Shown here: piece by piece, positions 1 to 13,434 of the stretch
Numbering within the stretch: position 1 is the stretch's first letter
Layout: each line of letters begins with the position of its first letter
Source of the DNA: Eleusine coracana subsp. coracana
Lineage: Eukaryota > Streptophyta > Magnoliopsida > Poales > Poaceae
Assembly: GCA_032690845.1 (NCBI GenBank)
Contig: CM064424.1
Location: 34,103,462-34,167,461, forward strand
Reading direction: 5' to 3'
DNA: 64,000 nucleotides
Notes under the pieces: generated by a model
Told to the model about the DNA's origin: nothing
Databases searched by the model: none
The model's input: the letters and a program-made list of their open reading frames with translations, nothing else
Made by a program: the position numbers and the translations under genes

Positions 1-925
1 GGGAGGGTGGCCTTTTCAAAAAACTTAGCGAACAAATGCTAAGGGGCTTGTTGCAGCCCAGATCCGTCGAAGGGCTCACGCAAAAACCTCGCCCCCGGCA
101 CTTCGAGGGGGAGGGTGGCGTTTTTCAAAAAAAGAACATAGCAAAAAAAATGCTAAGAGGCTCGTTGTAGCCCAGACCCGTTGAAGGGCTCACGCAAAAA
201 ACCTCATCCCTAGAACTTCAAGGGGGAGGGTGATGTTTTTCAAAAAAACTTAGCAAAAAAATGCTAAGGGGCTCGTTGTAGCACAAACCCGTCGAACGGC
301 TCATGCAAAAACCTGGCCCTAGGACTTCGAGGAGGAGGGTGGCGTTTTCCAAAAAAACTTAGCAAAAAAATGCTAAGGGGCTCGTTGTAGCCCAGACCCG
401 TCGAAGGGCTCACGCAAAAACCTCGCCCCTAGCACTTCGAGGGGGAGGGTGGCATTTTTTCAAAAAACATAGCAACAAAAAGCTAAGGGGCTCATTGCTG
501 CCCAAACCCGTCTACGGGCTCACCCAGAAACCTCGCCCCCGGCACTTCGAGGGGGAGGGTGGCGTTTTTCAAAAAAAATATAGCGAACAAATGCTAAGGG
601 GCTCATTGCAGCCCAGACCCGTCGAAGGGCTCACGCAAAAAACCTCGCCCCTAGCACTTTGAGGGGGAGGATGGCATTTTTAAAAAAACTTAGCAAAAAA
701 AATGCTAAGGGGCTCGTTGCAGCCTAGACCCGTCGAACGGCTCACGCAAAAACCTCGCCCCTAGCACTTCGAGGGGGAGGGTGGCATTTTTCAAAAAACA
801 TAGCAAAAAAAATCTAAGGGGCTCATTGCTGCCCAAACCCGTCTACGGGCTCACCCAGAAACCTCACCCCCGGCCACTTCGAGGGGGAGGGTGGCGTTTT
901 TCAAAAAAAATATAGCGAACAAATG

Positions 926-2031
926 CTAAGGGGCTCGTTGCAGCCCAGACCCGTCGAAGGGCTCACGCAAAAACCTGGCCCCTAGCACTTTGAGGGGGAG
1001 GATGGCATTTTTAAAAAAACTTAGCAAAAAAATGCTAAGGGGCTCGTTGCAGCCCAGACCCGTCGAACGGCTCACGCAAAAATCTCGCCCCAGGACTTCG
1101 AGGTGGAGGGTGGCATTTTTCAAAAAAAAAACTTCACAAAAAAAATGCTATGGGGCTCGTTGTAGCTCAGACCCGACGAAGGGCTCACGCAAAAACCTCG
1201 CCCCAAGCACCTTGAGGGGGAGGGTGGCGCTTTTCAAAAAAAACTTAGCGAAAAAATGCTAAGGGGCTCGTTGCAGCCTAGACACGTCGAAGGGCTCACG
1301 CAAAAACCTCGCCCCTAGCACTTCGAGGGGGAAGGTGGTGTTTTTTCAAAAAACTTAGCAAAAAAATGCTAAGGGGCTCGTTGCAGCCCAGACCTGTCGA
1401 AGGGCTCATGCAAAAACCTCGCCCCCAGCACTTCGAGGGGGGTTGGTGTTTGTCCAAAAAAACATAGCAAAAAAAATGCTAAGGGGCTCGTTGCAGCCCA
1501 GACCCGTCGAAGGGCTCACGCAAAAACCTCGCCCCTAGCACTTTGAGGGGGAGGATGGCATTTTTAAAAAAACTTAGCAAAAAAATGCTAAGGGGCTCGT
1601 TGCAGCCCAGACCCGTCGAACGGCTCACGCAAAAATCTCGCCCCAGGACTTCGAGGTGGAGGGTGGCATTTTTCAAAAAAAAACTTCACAAAAAAATGCT
1701 ATGGGGCTCGTTGTAGCTCAGACCCGACGAAGGGCTCATGCAAAAACCTCGCCCCAAGCACCTTGAGGGGGAGGGTGGCGCTTTTCAAAAAAAACTTAGC
1801 GAAAAAAATGCTAAGGGGCTCGTTGCAGCCTAGACACGTCGAAGGGCTCACGCAAAAACCTCGCCCCTAGCACTTCGAGGGGGAAGGTGGTGTTTTTTCA
1901 AAAAACTTAGCAAAAAAATGCTAAGGGGCTCGTTGCAGCCCAGACCTGTCGAAGGGCTCATGCAAAAACCTCGCCACCAGCACTTCGAGGGGGGTTGGTG
2001 TTTGTCCAAGAAAACATAGCGAAAAAAATGC
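926..2031. repeat. Five-monomer (553 bp) tandem duplication in the satellite
   Basis: About 926-1478 and 1479-2031 are near-identical five-monomer blocks. They share private variants: GACACGTCGAA, a GGGGGAAGGTGG unit and a GGGGGGTTGGTG unit. A related spacing of about 550 bp continues to the right: the CTGATTAGCCCAAACCTGTC variant occurs near 2,040 and 2,590, and a close relative near 3,905. This suggests a local five-monomer higher-order repeat rather than a single duplication. Confidence 0.85.
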
Positions 2032-4114
2032 TAAGGGGCTGATTAGCCCAAACCTGTCGAAGGACTCATGCAAAAGCCTCGCCCCTAGCACTTCCAGAGG
2101 ATGGGTAGCATTTTTCTAAAAACTTAGCAAAAAAATGCAAAGGGGCTCATTGCAGCCCAGACCCGTCAAACCGCTCACGCAAAAACCTCGCCACAAGGAC
2201 TTTGAGGGGGAGGTGGCATTTTTTAAAAAAAACATCACAAAAAAAAGGCTAAGGGGCTCATTGCAGCTCAGACCCGTCGAAGGGCTCACACAAAAACCTC
2301 GCCCCAAGCACTTCGAGGGGGAGGATGACGTTTTTCAAAAAAACTTAGCAAAAAAATGCTAAGGGGCTCATTGCAGCCTAGACCGGTCGAAGGGCTCACA
2401 CAAAAACCTCGCCCCTAGCACTTCGAGGGGGAAGGTGGTGTTTTTTAAAAAACTTAGCGAAAAAATACTAAGGGGCTCGTTGCAGCCCAGACCTGTCGAA
2501 GGGCTCATGCAAAAACCTCGCCCCCAGCACTTCGAGGGGGGTTGGTGTTTGTCCAACAAAACATAGCGAAAAAATGCTAAGGGGCTGATTAGCCCAAACC
2601 TGTCGAAGGACTCATGCAAAAACCTCGCCCCTAGCACTTCCAGAGGATGGGTAGCATTTTTCAAAAACTTAGCAAAAAAATGCAAAGGGGCTCATTGCAG
2701 CCCAGACCCGTCAAACCGCTCACGCAAAAACCTCGCCACAAGGACTTGAGGGGGAGGTGGCATTTTTTAAAAAAAAAACCTCACAAAAAAAGGCTAAGGG
2801 GCTCATTGCAGCTCAGACCCGTCGAAGGGCTCACACAAAAACCTCACCCCAAGCACTTTGAGGGGGAGGATGACGTTTTTCAAAAAAAACTTAGCGAAAA
2901 AAATGCTAAGGGGCTCATTGCAGCCTAGACCGGTCGAAGGGCTCACACAAAAACCTCGCCCCTAGCACTTCGAGGGGGAAGGTGGTGTTTTTTAAAAAAC
3001 TTAGCGAAAAAATACTAAGGGGCTCATTGTAGCCCAGACCTGTCGAAGGGCTCACGCAAAAACCTCACCCCCAACACTTCGAGGGGGAGGGTGGTGTTTG
3101 TCAAAAAAAACTTAGTGGAAAAATGCTAAGGGGCTTGTTGTAGCCCAGACCCGTCGAAGGGCTCACGCAAAAACCTCGCCCCTAGCACTTCGAGGGGGAG
3201 GGTGGCGTTTTTCAAAAAACATAGCAAAAAAAAGCTAAGGGGCTCATTGCTGCCCAAACCCGTCTACGGGCTCACCCAGAAACCTCGCCCCCGGCACTTC
3301 GAGGGGGAGGGTGGCGTTTTTCAAAAAAAAACATAGCGAACAAATTCTAAGGGGCTCGTTGCAGCCCAGACCCGTTGAAGGGTTCACGCAAAAACCTCGC
3401 CCCTAGCACTTTGAGGGGGAGGATGGCATTTTTAAAAAAACTTAACAAAAAATGCTAAGGGGTTCATTGCATCCCAGACCCGTCGAACGGCTCACGCAAA
3501 AATCTCACCCCAGGACTTCGAGGTGGAGGGTGGCATTTTTCAAACAAAAACTTCGCAAAAAAAATGCTATGGGGCTCGTTGTAGGTCAGACCTGACGAAG
3601 GGCTCATGCAAAAACCTCGCCCCAAGCACCTTGAGGGGGAGGGTGGCGCTTTTCAAAAAAAACTTAGCGAAAAAATGCTAAGGGGCTCGTTGCAGCCTAG
3701 ACCCGTCGAAGGGCTCACGCAAAAACCTCGCCTCTAGCACTTCGAGGAGGAAGGTGGTGTTTTTCAAAAAACTTAGCAAAAAAATGCTAAGGGGCTTGTT
3801 GCAGCCCAGACCTGTCGAAGGGCTCATGCAAAAACCTTGCCCCCAGCACTTCGAGGGGAGGGTGGTGTTTGTCAAAAAAAACATAGCAAAAAAATGCTAA
3901 GGGGCTGATTAGCCCAGACCTGTCGAAGGACTCATGCAAAAACCTCGCCCCTAGCACTTCGAGAGGATGGGTAGCGTTTTTCAAAAAACTTAGCAAAAAA
4001 AATGCAAAGGGGCTCATTGCAGCCCAGACCCGTCAAACCGCTCATGCAAAAACCTCGCCACCAGGACTTTGAGGGGGAGGTGGTATTTTTAAAAAAAAAA
4101 CTTCACAAAAAAAA

Positions 4115-6147
4115 TGCTAAGGGGCTCATTGCAGCTCAGACCCGTCGAAGGGCTCACACAAAAACCTCGCCCCAAGCAGTCGAGGGGGAGGGTGACGTTT
4201 TTCAAAAAAAAAACTTAGCGAAAAAATGCTAAGGGGCTCATTGCAACCTAGACCCGTCGAAGGGCTCACACAAAAACCTCGCCCCTAGCACTTCGACGGG
4301 GAGGGTGGTGTTTGTCAAAAAAAACTTAGTGGAAAAATGCTAAGGGGCTCGTTGCAGCCCAGACCCGTCGAAGGGCTCATGCAAAAACCTCGCCCCTAGC
4401 ACTTCGAGGGGGAGGATGGCATTTTTCAAAAAACTTGGCGAAAAAATACTAAGGGGCTCGTTGTAGCCCAGACCTGTTGAAGGGCTCAAGCAAAAACTTC
4501 GCCCCCGGCACTTCGAGGGGGGGGGGGGTGGTGTTTGTAAAAAAACATATCAAAAAAATGCTAAGGGGCTCATTGCACCCCAAACCCGTCGAAGGGCTCA
4601 CGCAAAAACCTCGCCCCTAGCACTTCAAGGGGTAGGGTGACGTTTTTCAAAAAACTTAGCACAAAAATGCTAAGGGGCTCATTGCAGCCCAGACCCGTTG
4701 AAGGGCTCATGCAAAAACCTGGCCCCATGACTTCGAGGGGGAGGGTGGCATTTTTCAAAAAAACTTAGTGAAAAAATGCTAAGGGGCTCGGTGTAGCCCA
4801 GATCTGTTGAAGGGCTCACGCAAAAACCTCGCCCCAAGCACTTCGAGGGGGGAGGGTGGCGTTTTTCAAAAAACTTAGCGCAAAAAATGCTAAGGGGCTC
4901 GTTGCAGCCTAGATCTATCGAAGGGCTCACGCTAAAACCTTGCCCCCACCACTTCGAGGTGGAGGGTGGCGTTTGTCAAAAAAAACATAGCGGAAAAATG
5001 CTAAGGGCCTCGTTGCAGCCCAGACCCGTCAAAGGGCTCACGCAAAAACCTCGCCCCTAGCACTTCGAGGGGAAGGTGGTGTTTTTCAAAAAAAAACATA
5101 GCAAAAAAAATGCTAAGGGATTCGTTGCAGCCCAGACCCGTTGAAGGGCTCACGCAAAAACCTCGCCCCCAGTACTTCGATGGGGAGGGTGGCGTGTTTC
5201 AAAAATACTTAGCGAAAAAATGCTAAGGGGCTCATTGCAGCTCAGACCCGTCGAAGGGCTCACACAAAAACCTCGCCCCAAGCAGTCGAGGGGGAGGGTG
5301 ACGTTTTTCAAAAAAAAAACTTAGCGAAAAAATGCTAAGGGGCTCATTGCAACCTAGACCCGTCGAAGGGCTCACACAAAAACCTCGCCCCTAGCACTTC
5401 GACGGGGAGGGTGGTGTTTGTCAAAAAAAACTTAGTGGAAAAATGCTAAGGGGCTCGTTGCAGCCCAGACCCGTCAAAGGGCTCATGCAAAAACCTCGCC
5501 CCTAGCACTTCGAGGGGGAGGATGGCATTTTTCAAAAAACTTGGCGAAAAAATACTAAGGGGCTCGTTGTAGCCCAGACCTGTTGAAGGGCTCAAGCAAA
5601 AACTTCGCCCCCGGCACTTCGAGGGGGGGGGGGGGTGGTGTTTGTAAAAAAACATATCAAAAAAATGCTAAGGGGCTCATTGCACCCCAGACCCGTCGAA
5701 GGGCTCACGCAAAAACCTCGCCCCTAGCACTTCAAGGGGTAGGGTGACGTTTTTCAAAAAACTTAGCACAAAAATGCTAAGGGGCTCATTGCAGCCTAGA
5801 CCCGTTGAAGGGCTCATGCAAAAACCTGGCCCCATGACTTCGAGGGGGAGGGTGGCATTTTTCAAAAAAACTTAGTGAAAAAATGCTAAGGGGCTCGGTG
5901 TAGCCCAGATCTGTTGAAGGGCTCACGCAAAAACCTCGCCCCAAGCACTTCGAGGGGGGAGGGTGGCGTTTTTCAAAAAACTTAGCGCAAAAAATGCTAA
6001 GGGGCTCGTTGCAGCCTAGATCTATCGAAGGGCTCACGCTAAAACCTTGCCCCCACCACTTCGAGGTGGAGGGTGGCGTTTGTCAAAAAAAACATAGCGG
6101 AAAAATGCTAAGGGCCTTGTTGCAGCCCAGACCCGTCGAAGGGCTCA
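4115..6147. repeat. Ten-monomer (1,107 bp) duplication in the satellite
   Basis: The block at about 4,115-5,040 recurs at about 5,222-6,147. Shared private markers include CCCCAAGCAGTCGAGG, AGATCTATCGAAGGG and CACGCTAAAACC. Both copies carry a long pure G-run (4,517-4,528 and 5,623-5,635). The copies differ at only a few positions, so the event is recent compared with ordinary monomer divergence. Confidence 0.85.
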
Positions 6148-9100
6148 TGCAAAAACCTCGCCCCTAGATTTTCGAGGGGAGGGTAGCATTTTTCAAAACA
6201 CTTTGCGAACCAATGCTAAGGGGCTCGTTGTAGCCCAAACCCGTCGAAAGGGTCACGCAAAAACCTCGCCCTAGCACTTCGAGGGGGAGGATGGCATTTT
6301 TGAAAAAACATAGCAAAAAAATGCTATGGGGCTCGTTGCAGCCCAGACCCGTCGAAGGGCTCACGCAAAAACCTCGCCCCTAGCACTTTGAGGGGGAGGT
6401 TGGCGTTTTTCAAAAAACTTAGCGAAAAAATGCTAAGCGGTTCGTTGCAGCCCAGACCCATCGAAGGGCTCACGCAAAAACCTCGCCCCTAGCACTTCAA
6501 GGGGGAGGGTGACGTTTTCAAAAAAACTTAGCAAAAAAATGCTAAGGTGCTCGTTGCAGGCCAGACCCGTCGAAGGGCTCACGCCAAAACCTAGCCCTCA
6601 GGACTTCGAGGGGGTGGGTGGCGTTTGTCAAAAAAAAACATAGCAGAAAAATTCTAAGGGCCTCGTTGTAGCCCAGAGCCGTCGATGGGCTCATGCAAAA
6701 ACCTTGCCCCTAGGAATTCGAGGGGGGAGGGTAGCATTTTTCAAAAAACTTAGCGAACAAATGCTAAGGGACTTGTTGCAGCCCCTACCTATCGAAGGGC
6801 TCATGCAAAAACCTCACCCCCAGCACTTCCAGAGGGAGGGTGGTGTTCGTCAAAAAAAACATAGCGGAAAAATGCTAAGGGGCTCGTTGCAGCCCAGACC
6901 CGTCAAAGGGCTCATGCAAAAACCTCGCCCCTAGCACTTCGAGGGGGAGGATGGCATTTTTCAAAAAACATAGCGAAAATATACTAAGGGGCTCATTGTA
7001 GCCCAGACCCGTTGAAGGGCTCACGCAAAAACTTCGCCCCCGGCACTTCGAGGGGGAGGATGGTGTTTGTAAAAAAAACATATCAAAAAAATGCTAAGGG
7101 GCTCGTTGCAGCCTAGACCTGTCGAAGGGCTCACGCAAAAACCTGACCCCTAGCACTTCAAGGGGTAGGGTGACGTTTTTCAAAAGACTTAGCAAAAAAA
7201 TGCTAAGGGGCTCGTTGCAGCCCAGACCCGTCGAACAGCTCATGCAAAAACCTGGCTCCAGGACTTAGAGGAGGAGGGTGGCGTTTTTCGAAAAAACTTA
7301 GCCAAAAAATGCTAAGGGGCTCGTTGTAGCCCAGACCCGTCGAAGGGCTCACGCAAAAACCTCGCCCCAAGCACTTCTAGGGGGAGGGTGGCCTTTTTCA
7401 AAAAACTTAGCGAACAAATGCTAAGGGGCTTGTTGCAGCCCAGACCCGTCGAAGGGCTCACGCAAAAACCTCGCCCCCGGCACTTCGAGGGGGAGGGTGG
7501 CGTTTTTCAAAAAAAAACATAGCAAAAAAAATGCTAAGAGGCTCGTTGCAGCCCAGACCCGTCGAAGGGCTCACGCAAAAACCTCATCCCAAGAACTTCA
7601 AGGGGGAGGGTGATGTTTTTCAAAAAACTTAGCAAAAAAATGCTAAGGGGCTCGTTGCAGCACAGACCCGTCGAACGACTCATGCAAAAACCTGGCCCCA
7701 GGACTTCGAGGAGGAGGGTGGCGTTTTCCAAAAAAACTTCACAAAAAAATGCTAAGGGGCTCGTTGTAGCCCAGACCCATCGAAGGGCTCACGCGAAAAC
7801 CTCGCCGCTAGCACTTCGAGGGGGAGGGTGGCGTTTTTCAAGAAACATAGCAAAAAAAAGCTAAGGGGCTCATTGCTGCCCAAACCCGTCTATGGGCTCA
7901 CGCAGAAACCTCGCCCCCGACACTTCGAGGGGGAGGGTGGCGTTTTTTAAAAAAAACATAGCGAACAAATGCTAAGGGTCTCGTTGCAGCCCAGACCCGT
8001 TGAAGGGCTCACGCAAAAACCTCGCCCCTAGCACTTTAAGGGGGAGGATGGCATTTTTAAAAAAACTTAGCAAAAAAATGCTAAGGGGCTCGCTGCAGCC
8101 TAGACCCATCAAAGCGCTCATGCAAAAAACTCGCCCCAGGACTTCGAGGGGGAGGGTGGCATTTTTCAAAAAAAAAACATCGCAAAAAAAATGCTATGGG
8201 GCTCGTTGTAGCTCAGACCCGACGAAGGGCTCACGCAAAAACCTCGCCCCAAGCACTTTGAGGGGGAGGGTGGCGCTTTTCAAAAAAAAACTTAGCGAAA
8301 GAATGCTAAGGGGCTCGTTGCAGCCTAGACCCGTCGAAGGGCTCACGCAAAAACCTCGCCCCTAGCACTTCGAGGGGGAAGGTGGTGTTTTTCAAAAACT
8401 TAGCAAAAAAATGCTAAGGGGCTCGTTGCAGCCCAGACCTGTCGAAGGGCTGATGCAAAAACCTCGCCCCCAGCACTTCGAGGGGAGGGTGGTCTTTGTC
8501 AAAAAAAAAACATAGCGAAAAAATGCTAAGGGGCTCGTTGCAGCCCAGACCCGTTGAAGGACTCATGCGAAAACCTCGCCCCTAGCACTTCGAGGGGAAG
8601 GGTAGCGTTTTTCAAAAAACTTAGCAAAAAAATGCAAAGGGGCTCATTGCAGCCAAGCCCCGTCAAACCGCTCACGCAAAAACCTCGCCACCAGGACTTT
8701 GATGGGGAGGTGGCATTTTTCAAAAAAAAACTTCACAAAAAAAATGCTAAGGGCCTCATTGCAGCTCAGACCCGTCGAAGGGCTCACACAAAAACCTCGC
8801 CCCAAGCACTTCGAGGGGGAGGGTGACGTTTTTCAAAAAAAAACATAGCGAAAAAATACTAAGGGGCTCATTGCAGCCTAGACCCGTCGAAGGGCTCACA
8901 CAAAAACCTCGCCCCTAGCACTTCGAGGGGGAAGGTGGTGTTTTTAAAAAAAAAATAGCAAAAAAATGCTAAGGGACTCGTTGCAGCCCAAATATGTTGA
9001 AGGGCTCACGCAAAAACCTCATCCCAAGCTCTTCGACGGGGAGGGTTGCGTTTTTCAAAAAACTTAGCGAAAAAATTCTAAGGGGCTCGTTGCAGCCCAG

Positions 9101-12100
9101 ACCTGTCGAAGGGCTCACGCAAAAACCTCACCCCCAGCACTTCGAGGGGGAGGGTGGGGCGAAAAAATACTAAGGGGCTCGTTGTAGCCCAGACCTGTTG
9201 AAGGGCTCACGCAAAAACTTCGCCCCCGGCACTTCGAGGGGGGGGGTGTTTTTCAAAAAAACTTAGTAAAAAAATGCTAAGGGGCTCGTTGTAGCCTAGA
9301 TCTGTTGAAGGGCTCACGCAAAAACCTCGCTCCAAGCACTTCGAGGGGGGAGGGTGGTGTTTTTCAAAAAACTTAGCGCAAAAAATGTTAAGGGGCTCAT
9401 TGCAGCCTAGATCCGTCGAAGGGCTCACGCAAAAACCTCGCCCCCACCACTTCGAGGTGGAGGGTGGCGTTTGTCAAAAACAACATAGCGGAAACATGCT
9501 AAGGGCCTCGTTGCAGCCCAGACCCGTCAAAGGGCTCACGCAAAAACCTCGCCCCTAGCACTTCGAGGGGGAAGGTGGTGTTTTTCAAAAAAAAACATAG
9601 CAAAAAAAATGCTAAGGGACTCGTTGCAGCCTAGACCCGTTGAAGGGCTCACGCAAAAACCTCGCCCCCAGCACTTCGATGGGGAGGGTGGCGTGTTTCA
9701 AAAAAACTTAGCGAAAAAATGCTAAGTGGCTCGTTGCAGCCCAGACCTGTCGAAGGGCTCAAGCAAAAACCTCGCCCCCAGCACTTCGAGAGGGAGGGTG
9801 ACGTTTGTCAAACAAAACTTAGCGGAAAAATGCTAAGGGCCTCGTTGCAGCCCAGACCCATCGAAGGGCTCATGCAAAAACCTGGCCCCTAGATTTTCGA
9901 GGGGGAGGGTAGCATTTTTCAAAACACTTAGTGAACCAATGCTAAGGGGCTCGCTGTAGCCCAGACCCGTCGAAAGGGCAACGCAAAAACCTCGCCCCGG
10001 CACTTGAGGGGGAGGATGGCATTTTTGAAAAAACTTAGCGGAAAAATGCTAAGGGCCTTGTTGCAGCCCAGACCCGTCGAAGGGCTCATGCAAAAACCTG
10101 GCCCCTAGATTTTCGAGGGGGAGGGTAGCATTTTTCAAAATACTTTGTGAACCAATGCTAAGGGGCTCGTTGTAGCCCAGACCCGTCGAAAGGGCCACGC
10201 AAGAGCCTCGCCCTGGCACTTCGAGGGGGAGGATGGCATTTTTGAAAAAACATAGCAAAAAAATGCTAAGGGGCTCGTTGCAGCCCAGACCCATCGAAGG
10301 GTTCGCGCAAAAACCTCGCCCCTAGCACTTTGAGGGGGAGGTTGGCGTTTTTCAAAAAACTTAGCGAAAAAATGCTAAGGGGTTCGTTGCAGCCCAGACC
10401 CATCGAAGGGCTCACGCAAAAACCTCGCCCCTAGCACTTCGAGGGGCAGGATGGCATTTTTCAAAAAAACATTGCGAAAAAATACTAAGGGGCTCGTTGT
10501 AGCCCAGACCCATCGAAGGGCTCACGCAAAAACATCACCCCCGGCACTTCGAGGGGGGGGTGTGTTTCTAAAAAAACATATCGAAAAAATGCTAAGGGGC
10601 TCATTACAGCCCAGACTCGTCGAAGGGCTCACGCAAAAACCTCGCCCCTAGCACTTCGAGGGGGAAGGTGGTGTTTTTCGAAAAAAAAAACATAGCAAAA
10701 AAAATGCTAAGGGACTCGTTGCAGCCCAGACCCGTTGAAGGGCTCACGCAAAAACCTCGCCCCCAGCACTTCGATGGGGAGGGTGGCGTGTTTCAAAAAA
10801 ACTTAGCGAAAAAATGCTAAGTGGCTCGTTGCAGCCCAGACCTGTCGAAGGGCTCACGCAAAAACCTCGCCCCCAGCACTTCGAGGGAGAGGGTGGCGTT
10901 TGTCAAACAAAACTTAGCGGAAAAATGCTAAGGGCCTCGTTGCAGCCCAGACTCGTCGAACGGCTCATGCAAAAACCTGGCCCCTAGATTTTCGAGGGGG
11001 AGGGTAGCATTTTTCAAAACACTTAGCGAACCAATGCTAAGGTGCTCGTTGTAGCCCAGACCCGTCGAAAGGGCCACGCAAAAACCTCGCCCTGGCACTT
11101 CGAGGGGGAGGATGGCATTTTTGAAAAAACATAGCAAAAAAATGCTAAGGGGCTCGTTGCAGCCCAGACCCGTCGAAGGGCTCACGCAAAAACCTCGCCC
11201 CTAGCACTTTGAGGGGGAGGTTGGCGTTTTCCAAAAAACTTAGCGAAAAAATGCTAAGGGTTTCGTTGCAGCCCAGACCCATCGAAGGGCTCACGCAAAA
11301 ACCTCGCCCCTAGCACTTCAAGCGGGAGGGTGACGTTTTTCAAAAAAACTTAGCAAAAAAATGCTAAGGTGCTCGTTGCAGGACAGACCCGTTGAAGGGC
11401 TCATGCAAAAACCTGGCCCTAGGACTTCAAGGGGGAGGGTGGCGTTTTTCAAAAAATCTTAGCGAACAAATGCTAAGGGGCTTGTTGCAGCCCAGACCCG
11501 TCGAAGGGCTCACGCAAAAACCTCGCCCCCGGCACTTCGAGGGGGAGGGTGGCGTTTTTGAAAAAAATAACATAGCAAAAAAAATGCTAAGAGGCTCGTT
11601 GCAGCCCAGACCCATCGAAGGGCTCACGCAAAAACCTCATCCCTAGAACTTGAAGGGGGAGGGTGATGTTTTTCAAAAAACTTAGCAAAAAAATGCTAAG
11701 GGGCTCGTTGTAGCACAGACTCGTCGAATGGCTCATGCAAAAACCTGGCCCCAGGACTTCGAGGAGGAGGGTGGCGTTTTCCAAAAAAACTTAGCAAAAA
11801 AATGCTAAGGGGCTCGTTGTAGCCCAGACCCGTCGAAGGGCTCACGCAAAAACCTCGCCCCTAGCACTTCGAGGGGGAGGGTAGCGTTTTTCAAAAAACA
11901 TAGCAAAAAAAAGCTAAGGGGCTCATTGCTGCCCAAACCCATCTATGGGCTCACGCAGAAACCTCGCCCCCGGCACTTCGAGGGGGAGGGTGACGTTTTT
12001 CAAAAAAAAAACATAGCGAACAAATGCTAAGGTGCTTGTTGCAGCCCAGACCCGTCGAAGGGCTCACGCAAGAACCTCGCCTCTAGCACTTTGAGGGGGA

Positions 12101-13434
12101 GGATGGTGTTTTTAAAAAAACTTAGCAAAAAAATGCTAAGGGGCTCGTTGCAGCCCAGACCCATCAAAGCGCTCATGCAAAAACCTCACCCCAGGACTTC
12201 GAGGGGGAGGGTGGCATCTTTCAAAAAAAAAACGTCGCAAAAAAATGCTATGGGGCTCGTTGTAGCTCAGACCCGACGAAGGGCTCACGCAAAAACCTCG
12301 CCCCAAGTACTTTGAGGGGGAGGGTGGCGCTTTTCAAAAAAAAAAACTTAACAAAAAAATGCTAAGGGGCTCGTTGCAGCCTAGACCCGTCGAAGGGATC
12401 ACGCAAAAACCTCGCCCCTAGCACTTCAGGGGGGAGGTGGTGTTTTTCCAAAAACTTAGCAAAAAAATGCTAAGGGGCTTGTTGCAGCCCAGACCTGTCG
12501 AAGGACTGATGCAAAAACCTCGCCCCCAGCACTTCGAGGGGAGGGTGGTGTTTGTCAAAAAAAAAACATAGCAAAAAAATGCTAAGGGGCTTATTGCAGC
12601 CCAGACCCGTCGAACCGCTCACGCAAAAACCTCGCCACCAGGACTTTGAGGGGGAGGTGGCATTTTTCAAAAAAAACCTTCACATAAAAAATGCTAAGGG
12701 GCTCATTGCAGCTCAGACCCGTCGAAGGGCTCACACAACAACCTAGCCCCAAGCACTTCGAGGGGGAGGGTGACGTTTTTCAAAAAAAACTTAGCGAAAA
12801 AATGCTAAGGGGCTCATTGCAGCCTAGACCGTCAAAGGGCTCACACAAAAACCTCGCCCCTAGCACTTCGACGGGGAAGGTGGTGTTTTTTAAAAAAAAT
12901 ATAGCAAAAAAATGCTAAGGGACTCGTTGCAGCCCAAATATGTTGAAGGGCTCACGCAAAAACCTCGCCCCTAGCTCTTCGACGGGGAGGGTTGCGTTTT
13001 TCAAATAACTTAGCGAAAAAATACTAAGGGGCTCGTTGCAACCCAGACCTGTCGAAGGGCTCACGCAAAAACCTCACCCCCAGCACTTCGAGGGGGAGGG
13101 TGGTGTTTGTCAAAAAAAACTTAGTGGAAAAATGCTAAGGGGCTTGTTGCAGCCCAGACCCGTCGAAGGGCTCATGCAAAAACCTTGCCCCTAGCACTTC
13201 GAGGGGCAGGATGGCATTTTTCAAAAAACATTGCGAAAAAATACTAAGGGGCTCGTTGTAGCCCAGACCTGTTGAAGGGCTCACGCAAAAATTTCACCCC
13301 CGGCACTTCGAGGGGGGGGGGTGTTTGTAAAAAAAACATATCAAAAAAATGCTAAGGGGCTCATTGCAGCCCAGACCCGTCGAAGGGCTCACGCAAAAAC
13401 CTCGCCCCTAGCACTTCAAGGGGTAGGGTGACGT

